Source: JAJEFO01 sp965209045
Lineage (GTDB): Bacteria > Pseudomonadota > Alphaproteobacteria > Rhodobacterales > Rhodobacteraceae
Assembly (NCBI GenBank): GCA_965209045.1
Contig: CBDBPW010000003.1
Coordinates: 930,001 to 994,000 of the forward strand
Direction of reading: 5' to 3'
DNA: 64,000 nt
Positions 9,308 to 17,090 of the stretch are shown here, piece after piece. Within the stretch, counting starts at the first letter, position 1; every line of letters starts with the position of its first letter. A program made the position numbers and the translations under genes. The notes under the pieces are model-generated. The model was not told the origin of the DNA, searched no databases, and worked only from the letters and a program-made list of their open reading frames with translations.

Positions 9308-10318
9308 TCAGGACCGCCCCATCAGGCCTTGCGGGCGGAACGCGAGAACCCCCACCATGATCAGGAACGTCAGGACGACGGCGTATGTGGGCATGTACAC
9401 GGAGCCAAACTGCTCGGCCAGCCCGATGAGCAGCGCACCAAGCGCGGCACCTGGAATGCTTCCCATCCCGCCCACGATGACCACGACCAGCGAGGCCAGC
9501 AGGAACCGTATGTCTTCGCCAGGCGCGACCGACTGGAACGTTCCTCCGACTACTCCCGCTATGCCGGCGAGACCTGCCCCGAATGCAAAGACGCCCAGGA
9601 AAACCAGTTGAATGCGCGCTCCGGTGGCCGACAGCATGTCGCGGTCATCGACGCCCGCCCGAATCAGCATGCCGATCTTTGTGCGGTTCAGCAGGAGCCA
9701 CATGGCAATGCCTATCGCCACCGCGGCAAGGAAGATCACCACCCTGACGAGAGGGTATTTCAGGTAGACGAGATCGCCTGAGCGCTTTTGCGACGTGACA
9801 AGGATGGTCTCCAAGGGGCCCGACAGCCAGGACGGCGCGCTTATGTTGTAGAAGTCGCCACCCCAACCCCAAAGCATCAAGTCGGCCATTATGATGGAGA
9901 TCCCGATCGTCACGAGGGTCTGCCGAAGATCCTGACCCTCCATTCGTCGAAACACGCCAAGTTGCAGCAGAATGCCGAAGAGGGCGACCACGATGAATGC
10001 TGCAGGAAATGCAAGGAGCCAATATCCCGTGAGCTCGGCGAACTCGTACCCCACGTACCCCCCAAGCAGATACAGCGAGCCGTGGGCGAGATTCACGTTG
10101 CGCATGAGGCCGAAGATCAGCGTGAAGCCCGAGGCAACAAGAAAGTACAGGCCGCCGAGCGTAATGCCGTTGAACAACGCGTTCAGGAACACTTTCTTCT
10201 TGCCAATGAGGTCGACAAGCCAAGACGGCCACAACGCGAAAATCATCCAGATCAGGATCGCAACCAGAATCGCAATCACAGCAGCCCAAATGGGGTGGCG
10301 GCGCGCGAAGTCTGTCAC
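9308..10318 (-). CDS. livH: Branched-chain-type ABC transporter permease LivH
   Basis: An inner-membrane permease with LivH motifs: NGITLGGLYFLVASGFTLIFGLM, NLAHGSLYLLGGYVG, IRAGVDDRDMLSATGARI, and GGMGSIPGAALGALLIG. I place the start at the GTG at 10318 (VTDFARRHPIWA), giving 336 residues with a charged N-terminus just before the first membrane helix; an upstream TTG at 10366 would add 16 residues of unlikely composition. No strong ribosome binding site decides this. The gene lies about 150 bases downstream of the AraC regulator, with a hairpin between. Confidence 0.9.
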   Translation of the reverse strand: MTDFARRHPIWAAVIAILVAILIWMIFALWPSWLVDLIGKKKVFLNALFNGITLGGLYFLVASGFTLIFGLMRNVNLAHGSLYLLGGYVGYEFAELTGYWLLAFPAAFIVVALFGILLQLGVFRRMEGQDLRQTLVTIGISIIMADLMLWGWGGDFYNISAPSWLSGPLETILVTSQKRSGDLVYLKYPLVRVVIFLAAVAIGIAMWLLLNRTKIGMLIRAGVDDRDMLSATGARIQLVFLGVFAFGAGLAGIAGVVGGTFQSVAPGEDIRFLLASLVVVIVGGMGSIPGAALGALLIGLAEQFGSVYMPTYAVVLTFLIMVGVLAFRPQGLMGRS

Positions 10319-10442
10319 TGTGCAGGCTGCCTTGATGCACGAATTTCCTTCGCCGCAACCCGCCAATTGTGCTCTTGGTCCAGTTGCATCCCACAGACGC
10401 TAATGGCCGAACCGCAAATCCGCGTATCCCTAGGTCTGATCG

Positions 10443-10470
10443 GGTGACGCTGGATCGCGTAAACGTCACC
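10443..10470. terminator. Inverted repeat at the 3' end of the AraC gene
   Basis: GGTGACG (10443-10449) and CGTCACC (10464-10470) form a perfect 7-base stem with a 14-base loop immediately after the araC-like stop codon. No T run follows, so it is more likely an mRNA 3'-end or attenuation element between the regulator and livH than an efficient terminator. Confidence 0.35.
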
Positions 10471-11297
10471 TAGACGAAGTGTGCGACGCGCCGGTAGTCC
10501 GTCGGTGGAATTCCAACGTTCGAGGTGAAGAAACGCGTGAAGCTGGCTTGGCTGGCAAATCCAAGGTCAAGGCCGATGTCGGTGATCGACTTGTCGGTCG
10601 TCATCAATTCGTCGATGGCGTGTTCGGTTCGAAGCGTGTTCAGGTACAGGTTGGGAGTAATTCCCATCTGCATCTTGAAGAGCTTGAAGAAATGCGGCCG
10701 CGAAAGACCTACTTCGCGGGCCAGATCATCCATTGCGGTTTCCTCCGCGAACCTCTCTTGCATGAGCCTGAGCGAGCGTCGAACGCGGAAGTCATTGAAT
10801 TTCAGCTGCATATTGCGAAGCAGTGGACGAGAATCTGCGCTCCTCCAGGTCTGATCAACGCATTGACGCGTGGTCTCAAAAAGAAAGCCGTCGAACCGCT
10901 CGGACGGCTGGTCATCGAGAAGAATGGATGTCAGGCGTCCGACCCACATTTCGACCGTCGGCGTCACCCGGACCCGGGGCGTCCCGAATCCAAGCGAAAA
11001 CTCCGCGCTCTGGCTGTTCTCAAGAAACCACATCGGCTTGATGTAAAGCGTTAGAACGAAATGCTTCTGGCCGCATGGCGAAGGCTCGAAACTGTGTGGC
11101 TCCCAAGGGCTGATCGCGACCGCTTCGGTCTTCGAGATGGCATACCTGTCTCCATTGATGGTCGCTGATGCATCGGGACCTCCGAGATAGAATATCAGGT
11201 GCCCTTCGCGGTGCGCGTGTGTGGTAAGGGAACGGTCGAGTTCGTACAATGTCGCCCGTCCGAATGAACCGTGATGAACTGAGATTGCTCTGGCCAT
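10470..11297 (-). CDS. AraC-family transcriptional regulator
   Basis: 275 residues. The N-terminal half is a cupin-like sensor domain (TTHAREGHLIFYLGG, then PWEPHSFEPS). The C-terminal half has two helix-turn-helix motifs, LAREVGLSRPHFFKLFKMQMGI (in part) and ITDIGLDLGFASQASFTRFF, ending in the family's GIPPTDYRR. It sits inside the Liv cluster between the dehydrogenase-like gene and livH, so it is the likely activator of the cluster; a direct repeat about 105 bases upstream may be its own site. The inducer is unknown, perhaps the transported compound. Confidence 0.9.
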   Translation of the reverse strand: MARAISVHHGSFGRATLYELDRSLTTHAHREGHLIFYLGGPDASATINGDRYAISKTEAVAISPWEPHSFEPSPCGQKHFVLTLYIKPMWFLENSQSAEFSLGFGTPRVRVTPTVEMWVGRLTSILLDDQPSERFDGFLFETTRQCVDQTWRSADSRPLLRNMQLKFNDFRVRRSLRLMQERFAEETAMDDLAREVGLSRPHFFKLFKMQMGITPNLYLNTLRTEHAIDELMTTDKSITDIGLDLGFASQASFTRFFTSNVGIPPTDYRRVAHFV

Positions 11298-11627
11298 GAC
11301 GATTCTTCCCCCTTGCGGTCATCCTTTCGGTTTTCGGCCATTCGGCTGATTTATCGCGGCAAGTCGCAGCCGTGATCAAGGAAGACGCGGACCTTTGATA
11401 CTCTGGGGTATATTCAAATTGTCTGGGTACTAAATCTAGCGTTGCAGAATTGCTTCGAACATATGCGCCAGTGGTTCGCTTGAGTCATCTAGCGCCATTG
11501 CCGGGAGCTTCGGGCAGCCCTCCTTGACCCCGCCGGGAGGTTTTCGCCAGTTCCGCTCCGGCAGGCCGGGCAAGCGACGTCAATTGGCATTGATCCACCC
11601 GAGGCACGACCCGATTGTCAACGGGCA
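11298..11627. other. Intergenic region upstream of the AraC gene
   Basis: 330 bases with no convincing coding frame. It holds the direct repeat at 11402-11430, described separately, in an AT-richer patch (11390-11440) that is the most promoter-like part of the region. Nothing else was recognised. Confidence 0.5.
11402..11430. promoter_or_regulatory. Direct repeat, candidate AraC-type operator
   Basis: TCTGGGGTA at 11402-11410 and TCTGGGTAC at 11422-11430 are nearly identical direct repeats spaced 20 bases apart (21 if aligned on the GGTA ends), i.e. two helical turns on the same face. That is the usual geometry for two half-sites of an AraC-family dimer. They lie about 105 bases upstream of the AraC start. 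Assignment to this regulator is inference. Confidence 0.4.
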
Positions 11628-12758
11628 TTAGTGGGCTCGAGCGAACAGCTCCCGAATCTCTGAGCGTCCGAAACTCCGCTGATCACCGGTGATCGCACGG
11701 TCGCAAGCTGCAATCGTTGCGGCCCTGCCCAAGGCGCTCACCTCAACCCCAAGCTCCGACAGTTTCCGCGGAATCGGCCACTCTGACAACAACTCTCGAA
11801 GACCTTCCGCCAACGTGCGCTCCTTGTCGATGCGGAGCGCCCGCTTTATTGGATCGCAGCGGCCATTGGGACGACGTTCGTAGAACTCAACGAGGTGGGA
11901 AATCACGACGCCCCCGACAGCGCTGGGGTTCGGATTTGACGCAGACGCCGCCGTGATGGCATTGCAAAGCGCGTGAATGACGCAAAGTCCCTTCTGAAGC
12001 GAAAGCGAACTGTTCAGGCCCGCCGCCAGGAGTTCACGCCGTGCTGGCAGGTCATCGTCGTTCAGGGCCGGACCAATATTGATCCAGATTCGGTTCAGCG
12101 CATCCAGCGCCAGTCCGTCGGCGGGCGGATGGTATCGGGGAGATAGATAACTGTCGATCGCCCGCGACATCACTCCAGCCGCGGCAATGGCGGAGTCCTC
12201 TGCCAATGCACCTAGCGTGAGGGTCGGGTCGCATATCGTGATGCAGGGGACAAGGTTGCGGGAAGAAAGCAGGATGTGCCTGTCATCGTCCAGCGTAAGG
12301 CGGGCATAGTCGCTGATTGCGGACGCGAAGCCCAGGATGTCGGGGACAGCGTAGAGATGCGGGAGCTGGCCGTTGATCCGCCGCGAACCGCCTTCGTCGA
12401 CCGACAGCACGTCAAGCGGCTCCTCATGTGCGATGGCAATCCTGGCAGCCTTTGCCAGGTCGATTACCCGGTTCGAGCCGAATGCGACCAGCACGTCGCA
12501 ATCGTTGTCGCGGTAGAGCTTGGCCACGGCACGTGCAGCGCTTTCCGTGGGCAGGTGCGGAACGTCAGAAAAGACCATCGGTCCGGCACGGAGCGGGAAG
12601 CCGGAAAAGAACCTGTCCGCCCCCAGATTCGACATCCTGTCGTCGGCAGCGACGACGAGCGGGCGCCGCTTGTTGTTCGCTTCAATTTCGGAATGCAGCG
12701 CTTCCTCTAACACGCCATCGGCGAAATGGACCCTAGTGAGGAAGTTGATCAGTGTCAT
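11628..12758 (-). CDS. Iron-type alcohol dehydrogenase family protein lacking metal ligands
   Basis: 376 residues from the ATG at 12758; the open frame extends further upstream, but that part lies over the 3' end of the binding-protein gene. The fold is recognisable from the nucleotide-binding stretch VAFGSNRVIDLAKAARIA and the AVPDILGFASAISDYARL segment. Compared with the E. coli FucO pattern (Asp196, His200, His263, His277), the equivalent positions here are G195, R199, H262 and P276, so three of four metal ligands are missing. It is therefore either a metal-independent relative, as maleylacetate reductases are thought to be, or a non-catalytic homologue. It sits between the Liv binding protein and the regulator. 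Confidence 0.7.
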   Translation of the reverse strand: MTLINFLTRVHFADGVLEEALHSEIEANNKRRPLVVAADDRMSNLGADRFFSGFPLRAGPMVFSDVPHLPTESAARAVAKLYRDNDCDVLVAFGSNRVIDLAKAARIAIAHEEPLDVLSVDEGGSRRINGQLPHLYAVPDILGFASAISDYARLTLDDDRHILLSSRNLVPCITICDPTLTLGALAEDSAIAAAGVMSRAIDSYLSPRYHPPADGLALDALNRIWINIGPALNDDDLPARRELLAAGLNSSLSLQKGLCVIHALCNAITAASASNPNPSAVGGVVISHLVEFYERRPNGRCDPIKRALRIDKERTLAEGLRELLSEWPIPRKLSELGVEVSALGRAATIAACDRAITGDQRSFGRSEIRELFARAH

Positions 12759-12798
12759 GACCGCACATTTCTGCAGGAGGCCCGGTTCTGCAAAGGGC

Positions 12799-12816
12799 CC
12801 GGGCGCGAACGCCCGG
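12799..12816 (-). terminator. Hairpin after the Liv-type binding-protein gene
   Basis: On the minus strand CCGGGCG-TTCG-CGCCCGG forms a perfect 7-base stem closed by a stable TTCG-type tetraloop, 18 bases after the binding-protein stop codon and before the next gene. There is no clear T run. It probably stabilises the binding-protein mRNA or partly terminates, raising binding protein over the membrane parts. Confidence 0.55.
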
Positions 12817-12834
12817 ACCGGCTTCAGAGGGAAA

Positions 12835-14094
12835 TCAGTACGACATCTGGCACGGCGGGTTTTCTCGGCTAGGAGCACCCAGCGCCGCGAACTTGTCCGG
12901 GTCGATCCGCAGGTTTTGCGGCACGCCCGGATCCATCGAGATGAACTGGTTCACGAGGTTGCCGTTGTCATCTTCGATCACTTCCGAGATGAAGGTCGCG
13001 CCGATGGCCTGACGGTTTTCGTCCAGCGTGATCTTGCCGACCGGGCTGTCCAGCTCGAGGTTGGCCAGGCAGGACCGGAATGCGGCGTGCCCATCGGACA
13101 GGTCGGCACCTACTTCATCCAGACACGTCAACGTGGCGGACATGTTGTTGTAGTAGAGCGTCGCCAGTAGCGAAGGAGCCGGGAAGCGCTCTTCCGGCGG
13201 GAAGGTGTCCTGGTAGAGCTTCACGAACTCGGTCCATGCCGGGTCGTCCCAGGTGTCGGCCTGCGGGCCGGAAGACGGCGTGCCGATCAGCGCGCGTTTC
13301 GCATCGCCCTTCGAGTTCAAGACCGTCCCGTCGACCATGATCGTGCCGCCAATCAGGTTCGCGTCGCCACCCGCCTGTTGATACTGGTTCAGGAAGTTGA
13401 CGGCATCGCCACCTCCAAGTCCCAGGTAGATGGCATCGACGTCGTCGGGAAGTGACGCGATGATCGATCCGAAGTCCTTGGTACCCAGCGGGACCCAGAA
13501 ACGTTCGGTAATCTCGCCGCCCGCCTGACAGTAGTCCAATGCGAAACCGAAGACCTGCGTGTAGATGAAGGAATAGTCCTCGCCGATAGTCGCGACGGTC
13601 TCGTATCCCTTTTCGTTGTAAACGTAGGAGCCCAGGCCCCACGACCACTGAGCCCCGTCTGCGTTGAAGCGGAAGAAGTTCTCCGACGGGTTCACGTACG
13701 TAGTTTCCTGGGCGCCGGACGAACCGTTGATAAAGGTCGTCCCAGGCTGGGTCTTTGCGTAGTCGCGGATCGCGATCCCTTCAGAGCCTGAAAGCGGTCC
13801 TACGATCACGGGGAGACCGTCCTGCTCCACAAGCTTGCGCGCGGCGCGAACGGCACTGTCAGGCGATGCGTCGGTGGACTGAATGACAAGTTCCACGTCC
13901 TTGCCGGCAACCTTGCCGCCAAATGCGGCCAGCGCAGTCTTCATTCCGCGGACGCCGTCTTCGCCAAGCACCGTGTAAGTGCCTTCCAAAGTCGCCATCG
14001 TCCCGATCTTGAACGTGTGCTCGTCCGCATGGGCACCTTGCACAGTCGCCAGTGCCGCGCCCACCGCGGTGGTCACAAGAAGTTTCTTCATCAC
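12835..14094 (-). CDS. Branched-chain-type ABC transporter periplasmic binding protein
   Basis: 419 residues with a signal peptide (MMKKLLVTTAVGAALATVQG, cleavage near AHA-DE). The mature start FKIGTMATLEGTYTVLGEDGVRG is typical of the Peripla_BP_6/LivK family, as is the IVGPLSGSEGIAIRDYA loop. It would capture the substrate for LivH-LivM-LivG-LivF. A good ribosome binding site (GGAGG) precedes the ATG. A hairpin follows the stop. The ligand pocket cannot be read for specificity; the relatives include amide- and aromatic-compound binders as well as amino-acid binders. Confidence 0.9.
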   Translation of the reverse strand: MMKKLLVTTAVGAALATVQGAHADEHTFKIGTMATLEGTYTVLGEDGVRGMKTALAAFGGKVAGKDVELVIQSTDASPDSAVRAARKLVEQDGLPVIVGPLSGSEGIAIRDYAKTQPGTTFINGSSGAQETTYVNPSENFFRFNADGAQWSWGLGSYVYNEKGYETVATIGEDYSFIYTQVFGFALDYCQAGGEITERFWVPLGTKDFGSIIASLPDDVDAIYLGLGGGDAVNFLNQYQQAGGDANLIGGTIMVDGTVLNSKGDAKRALIGTPSSGPQADTWDDPAWTEFVKLYQDTFPPEERFPAPSLLATLYYNNMSATLTCLDEVGADLSDGHAAFRSCLANLELDSPVGKITLDENRQAIGATFISEVIEDDNGNLVNQFISMDPGVPQNLRIDPDKFAALGAPSRENPPCQMSY

Positions 14095-14132
14095 TTACCT
14101 CCCTAGGTATGCTGTATTGCGGTGCCGCACAG

Positions 14133-14142
14133 GGTGGCCACC
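14133..14142. promoter_or_regulatory. 10-base palindrome upstream of the Liv-type binding-protein gene
   Basis: GGTGGCCACC is a perfect 10-base palindrome about 40 bases upstream of the binding-protein start. It could be a small operator. It may equally be chance in GC-rich DNA. Confidence 0.25.
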
Positions 14143-14255
14143 TGCCCCTAACATGACCGGGTGGACGCGAATGCACTGAACCGCGCCGCCGTCGCGTATA
14201 CCCGTTAGTCGCTTTTATTTGTTGAGTGCGGTCACGCCGAAGCCGCAGTGCGCGG

Positions 14256-15539
14256 TCAGAGTGGCAATGGCTGGTTCGCGCTTTCGCGTTTCAGCTCAAC
14301 CGCGCAGAAGATCATGGTGGATTCGCCGACGTTCTCCAGGTCGTGAAGCGCGAATTCGCCTTCGCCAACTTCGTAGAAGTGCGTGAGCCCGGCGTCGTAG
14401 TCGCTTTCGTAGGTCGTCCCGTCATAGGTCCGCTGCAGGAAGCGCCCCGGCGTAATCGCGGTCCAGAAATAGGTCAGGACGTGGCGATGAACCGGCATGC
14501 GCTCGCCTGGCGTCAAGGTCATGTGCCAGACCCTGACCGAACTGTTTTCGAACACCAGGTCTGTTCCGATGCGACCATTGAACTCGTTTTTCTTGAACTC
14601 GAGCCGGACAGCATCGGACCAGCCCTGGAAGTTCGATGTAGTCAGCTCGCCCGATCTGAAACCGTCCGCATGCCGGCTTGTATCGATTGCCTCAGGGCGG
14701 GGCATTGGCTGACTCTCGAAAAGCGAGAGCGGGAAGTTTGCGCTTTCCTTTTTCAATTCGACCGCAACGAACACCGTTTTCGCGTCGCCTGCGTTTTCCA
14801 GGTCATGCAACGCGAACTCACCCGACCTGACGTGGTAGAAGTGCGTCAACCCGGCCTGATAGTCGCTTTCGTAGGTCGTCCCGTCGTAGGTTCGTTGCAA
14901 GAAGCGCCCGGGAGAAATTGCGGTCCAGAAATACGTCAGGACATGGCGGTGGACCGGCAATTTCTCTCCTGGTTCAAGCGTGATCTGCCAGACCCGAACC
15001 GATTCGTTTTCAAATGCCAGATCGGTGCCGATCTTGCCGTTATAGGCATTGGCGTTGAATTCTCTCTTGACGCTGTCGGTCCATCCCTGGAACCCGCTTG
15101 TTGTCAGCTCACCCGACCGGAAACTGTCTGCAAACCCCTGGTTGCCCGCTGATTGAGGCCGAGTCGTGCGCGCAGGCGCGGCACGTGCGCCGCCATTTGA
15201 GCGTCCCGTTGCCCCAGCCGCCGCGAGATCCTGCGCGTTCAGCCCCTCGGCCAGAATCAGTGTCCCTTCAACCGAATCCAGACGCAGATTGACCATGGAC
15301 TGGTACTCGGGCGAATTGTACCAGCGCATTGCCTCATCCCGGCTCGGGAAGCGCAGGATCACCAGCCGATCGTGTCCGGTCTGTCCCTCGATCACTTCCG
15401 TCGTCTCGTTGACCGCGAGGATCTCGACGTCAAACTTGTTGAGGCAGGCCAACGCCTGAGGCACATAGACGTCGTTGATCTTGGAGCGGTCGAGCACCTT
15501 GTGACTCGCCACGAAAAAATAGGGACGACTGTCTGTCAC
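14256..15539 (-). CDS. DUF1330 domain fused to two tandem cupin repeats
   Basis: I choose the GTG at 15539 because GGAGG lies 5 bases upstream; an ATG at 15629 would add 30 residues without family resemblance. The 427-residue protein has a DUF1330 (EthD-like ferredoxin fold) domain at about residues 6-98 (SRDEAMRWYNSPEYQ motif), an Ala/Gly/Arg-rich linker, then two closely similar cupin units at about 140-274 and 293-427. Both contain PVHRHVLTYFWTAI, GRFLQRTYDGTTYESDY and GEFALHDLEN; the HRH pair probably binds metal. The repeat is also strong at the DNA level (462-base period), so the duplication is fairly recent. Function unknown; it heads the Liv cluster. Confidence 0.78.
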   Translation of the reverse strand: MTDSRPYFFVASHKVLDRSKINDVYVPQALACLNKFDVEILAVNETTEVIEGQTGHDRLVILRFPSRDEAMRWYNSPEYQSMVNLRLDSVEGTLILAEGLNAQDLAAAGATGRSNGGARAAPARTTRPQSAGNQGFADSFRSGELTTSGFQGWTDSVKREFNANAYNGKIGTDLAFENESVRVWQITLEPGEKLPVHRHVLTYFWTAISPGRFLQRTYDGTTYESDYQAGLTHFYHVRSGEFALHDLENAGDAKTVFVAVELKKESANFPLSLFESQPMPRPEAIDTSRHADGFRSGELTTSNFQGWSDAVRLEFKKNEFNGRIGTDLVFENSSVRVWHMTLTPGERMPVHRHVLTYFWTAITPGRFLQRTYDGTTYESDYDAGLTHFYEVGEGEFALHDLENVGESTMIFCAVELKRESANQPLPL

Positions 15540-16022
15540 GCGACCTCCAAGACGGAGAATTTCCGCTTTGCGGGGACAATGGTAGGGCCAACATTCGGAT
15601 ATCTTCTTCGCGAATTCGTCGCCTGACATACCTCAGGGTCCGATTGTTTTGGGACTCATGCCTGCCTTGGCTGCCTGTCTGCCCGGCTCCTGCGGCACGA
15701 CACCCTCGAACGGGCCGACCGCGGACGGAAGGAAGACGCCCGGCGGCGGACGCAAGGTGGACCTTTCCGGGAACAGGGACGAAAGGCCTTGAGCGTGGCC
15801 CGAACGGCGTCGACCCCGCCGAGGGCTGCCAGGGGCGCGCGTCATGGCCACAATTGCGCCGGAGGCAGTTGGCACGCGATCACCCGCATCTCGGCCGAGG
15901 TCGAGTGACCGCCCGCATTGAGGATGCAACTCCTTGGCGATCATTCCGGAGGGTCCGTCTTCAGCCCCGCCTTCGCGCCCGGATCCCGTCCGGGGCAATC
16001 CGCCTCGTCCCCGTGCTTGCGG
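15540..16022. other. Intergenic region between the cupin gene and the sugar ABC operon
   Basis: 483 bases with no convincing gene. A 6-base stem CCCGGA/TCCGGG with a 5-base loop at 15978-15994 lies 28 bases past the ATPase stop and could help end the sugar operon transcript, but no T run follows. The promoter of the Liv cluster is expected near 15550-15650; I cannot point to a clear -35/-10 pair. Confidence 0.45.
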
Positions 16023-17087
16023 TCACGCGTTCGAGGACAGGGACTTTCCGGTCTCCGCGTCAAATACATGGAGCCGATCGCGGCTCGCGCTCAACCGGAC
16101 GGTTTCGCCGATATCGGGTGGATGCTGGCCATCTGCCTTGGCGATGACTTCGCCGCTTGGCGTGTCGACGTAAATCAGCGTGTCGGGTCCGAGCGGTTCG
16201 CGAACGGTCACCGTTCCCTCAAGGAACGGGTTTTCTCCGGACGGATGCAGGTCGTCCGGACGCACCCCGAGAATGACCGGCTGCCCTTCGGAGACGTCGA
16301 TGTCCAGCTGAATGTCCGGCCCCGATGCGAGCCGGGCCACCCCGCCGTTCACCTTGCAATGCAGCATGTTCATGGACGGTGCCCCGATGAACCCGGCCAC
16401 GAAGGTGTTCGCTGGCCGGTGGTAGACATCGGACGGCTTGCCGACTTGCAGGATATGGCCGTCCTTCATGATGACAATCCTGTCGGCCATCGTCATGGCT
16501 TCCACCTGGTCATGGGTCACGAAGACAATGGTGTTCCCGACACGCTGGTGGAGCTTCTTGATCTCGAGGCGCATCTGGGTGCGGAGCTGGGCATCGAGGT
16601 TCGACAGCGGTTCATCGAAGAGAAACACGGCCGGGTCGCGTACCATGGCCCTGCCGATCGCGACACGCTGCCGCTGGCCACCCGAAAGCTGCGAGGGCTT
16701 GCGGTCGAGGAGTTCGGTCATTTCAAGCACTGAAGCGACGTCTTCGAGGCGGGCCGTTTTCTCGGCTTTCGCCAGTTTCGAGGTCCTGAGCCCGAAGCCG
16801 ATGTTTTTTCGAACCGTCATGTGCGGGTAAATCGCGTAGTTCTGGAACACCATGGCGATATTCCGTTCCTTCGGTTCCAGGTGGTTCACGACCCGGCCTT
16901 CGATCTCGATTTCCCCCGCCGTCGTTTCCTCGAGTCCGGCGATGAGGCGGAGCGTCGTCGACTTTCCGCAACCCGACGGCCCCACGAAAACGATGAACTC
17001 GCCATCCTCGACCTCCAGGCTGATGCCGTGCAGAACCGTGGTCTTGTCGAAGGCCTTCACGAGGTTGCGAAGAACAAGGCTCGCCAT
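16023..17087 (-). CDS. Carbohydrate ABC transporter ATP-binding protein (UgpC/MalK type)
   Basis: 354 residues. Walker A GPSGCGKSTTLR, signature LSGGQRQRVAIGRAM, Walker B VFLFDEPLSNLDAQLR and switch FVTHDQVEAMT are intact. The C-terminal third is the TOBE/OB regulatory domain of MalK-like ATPases (ILGVRPDDLHPSGENP). It is the last gene of the operon, 3 bases after the lyase gene, and would energise the two permeases at 18572-20342. Confidence 0.93.
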   Translation of the reverse strand: MASLVLRNLVKAFDKTTVLHGISLEVEDGEFIVFVGPSGCGKSTTLRLIAGLEETTAGEIEIEGRVVNHLEPKERNIAMVFQNYAIYPHMTVRKNIGFGLRTSKLAKAEKTARLEDVASVLEMTELLDRKPSQLSGGQRQRVAIGRAMVRDPAVFLFDEPLSNLDAQLRTQMRLEIKKLHQRVGNTIVFVTHDQVEAMTMADRIVIMKDGHILQVGKPSDVYHRPANTFVAGFIGAPSMNMLHCKVNGGVARLASGPDIQLDIDVSEGQPVILGVRPDDLHPSGENPFLEGTVTVREPLGPDTLIYVDTPSGEVIAKADGQHPPDIGETVRLSASRDRLHVFDAETGKSLSSNA

Positions 17088-17090
17088 GTG

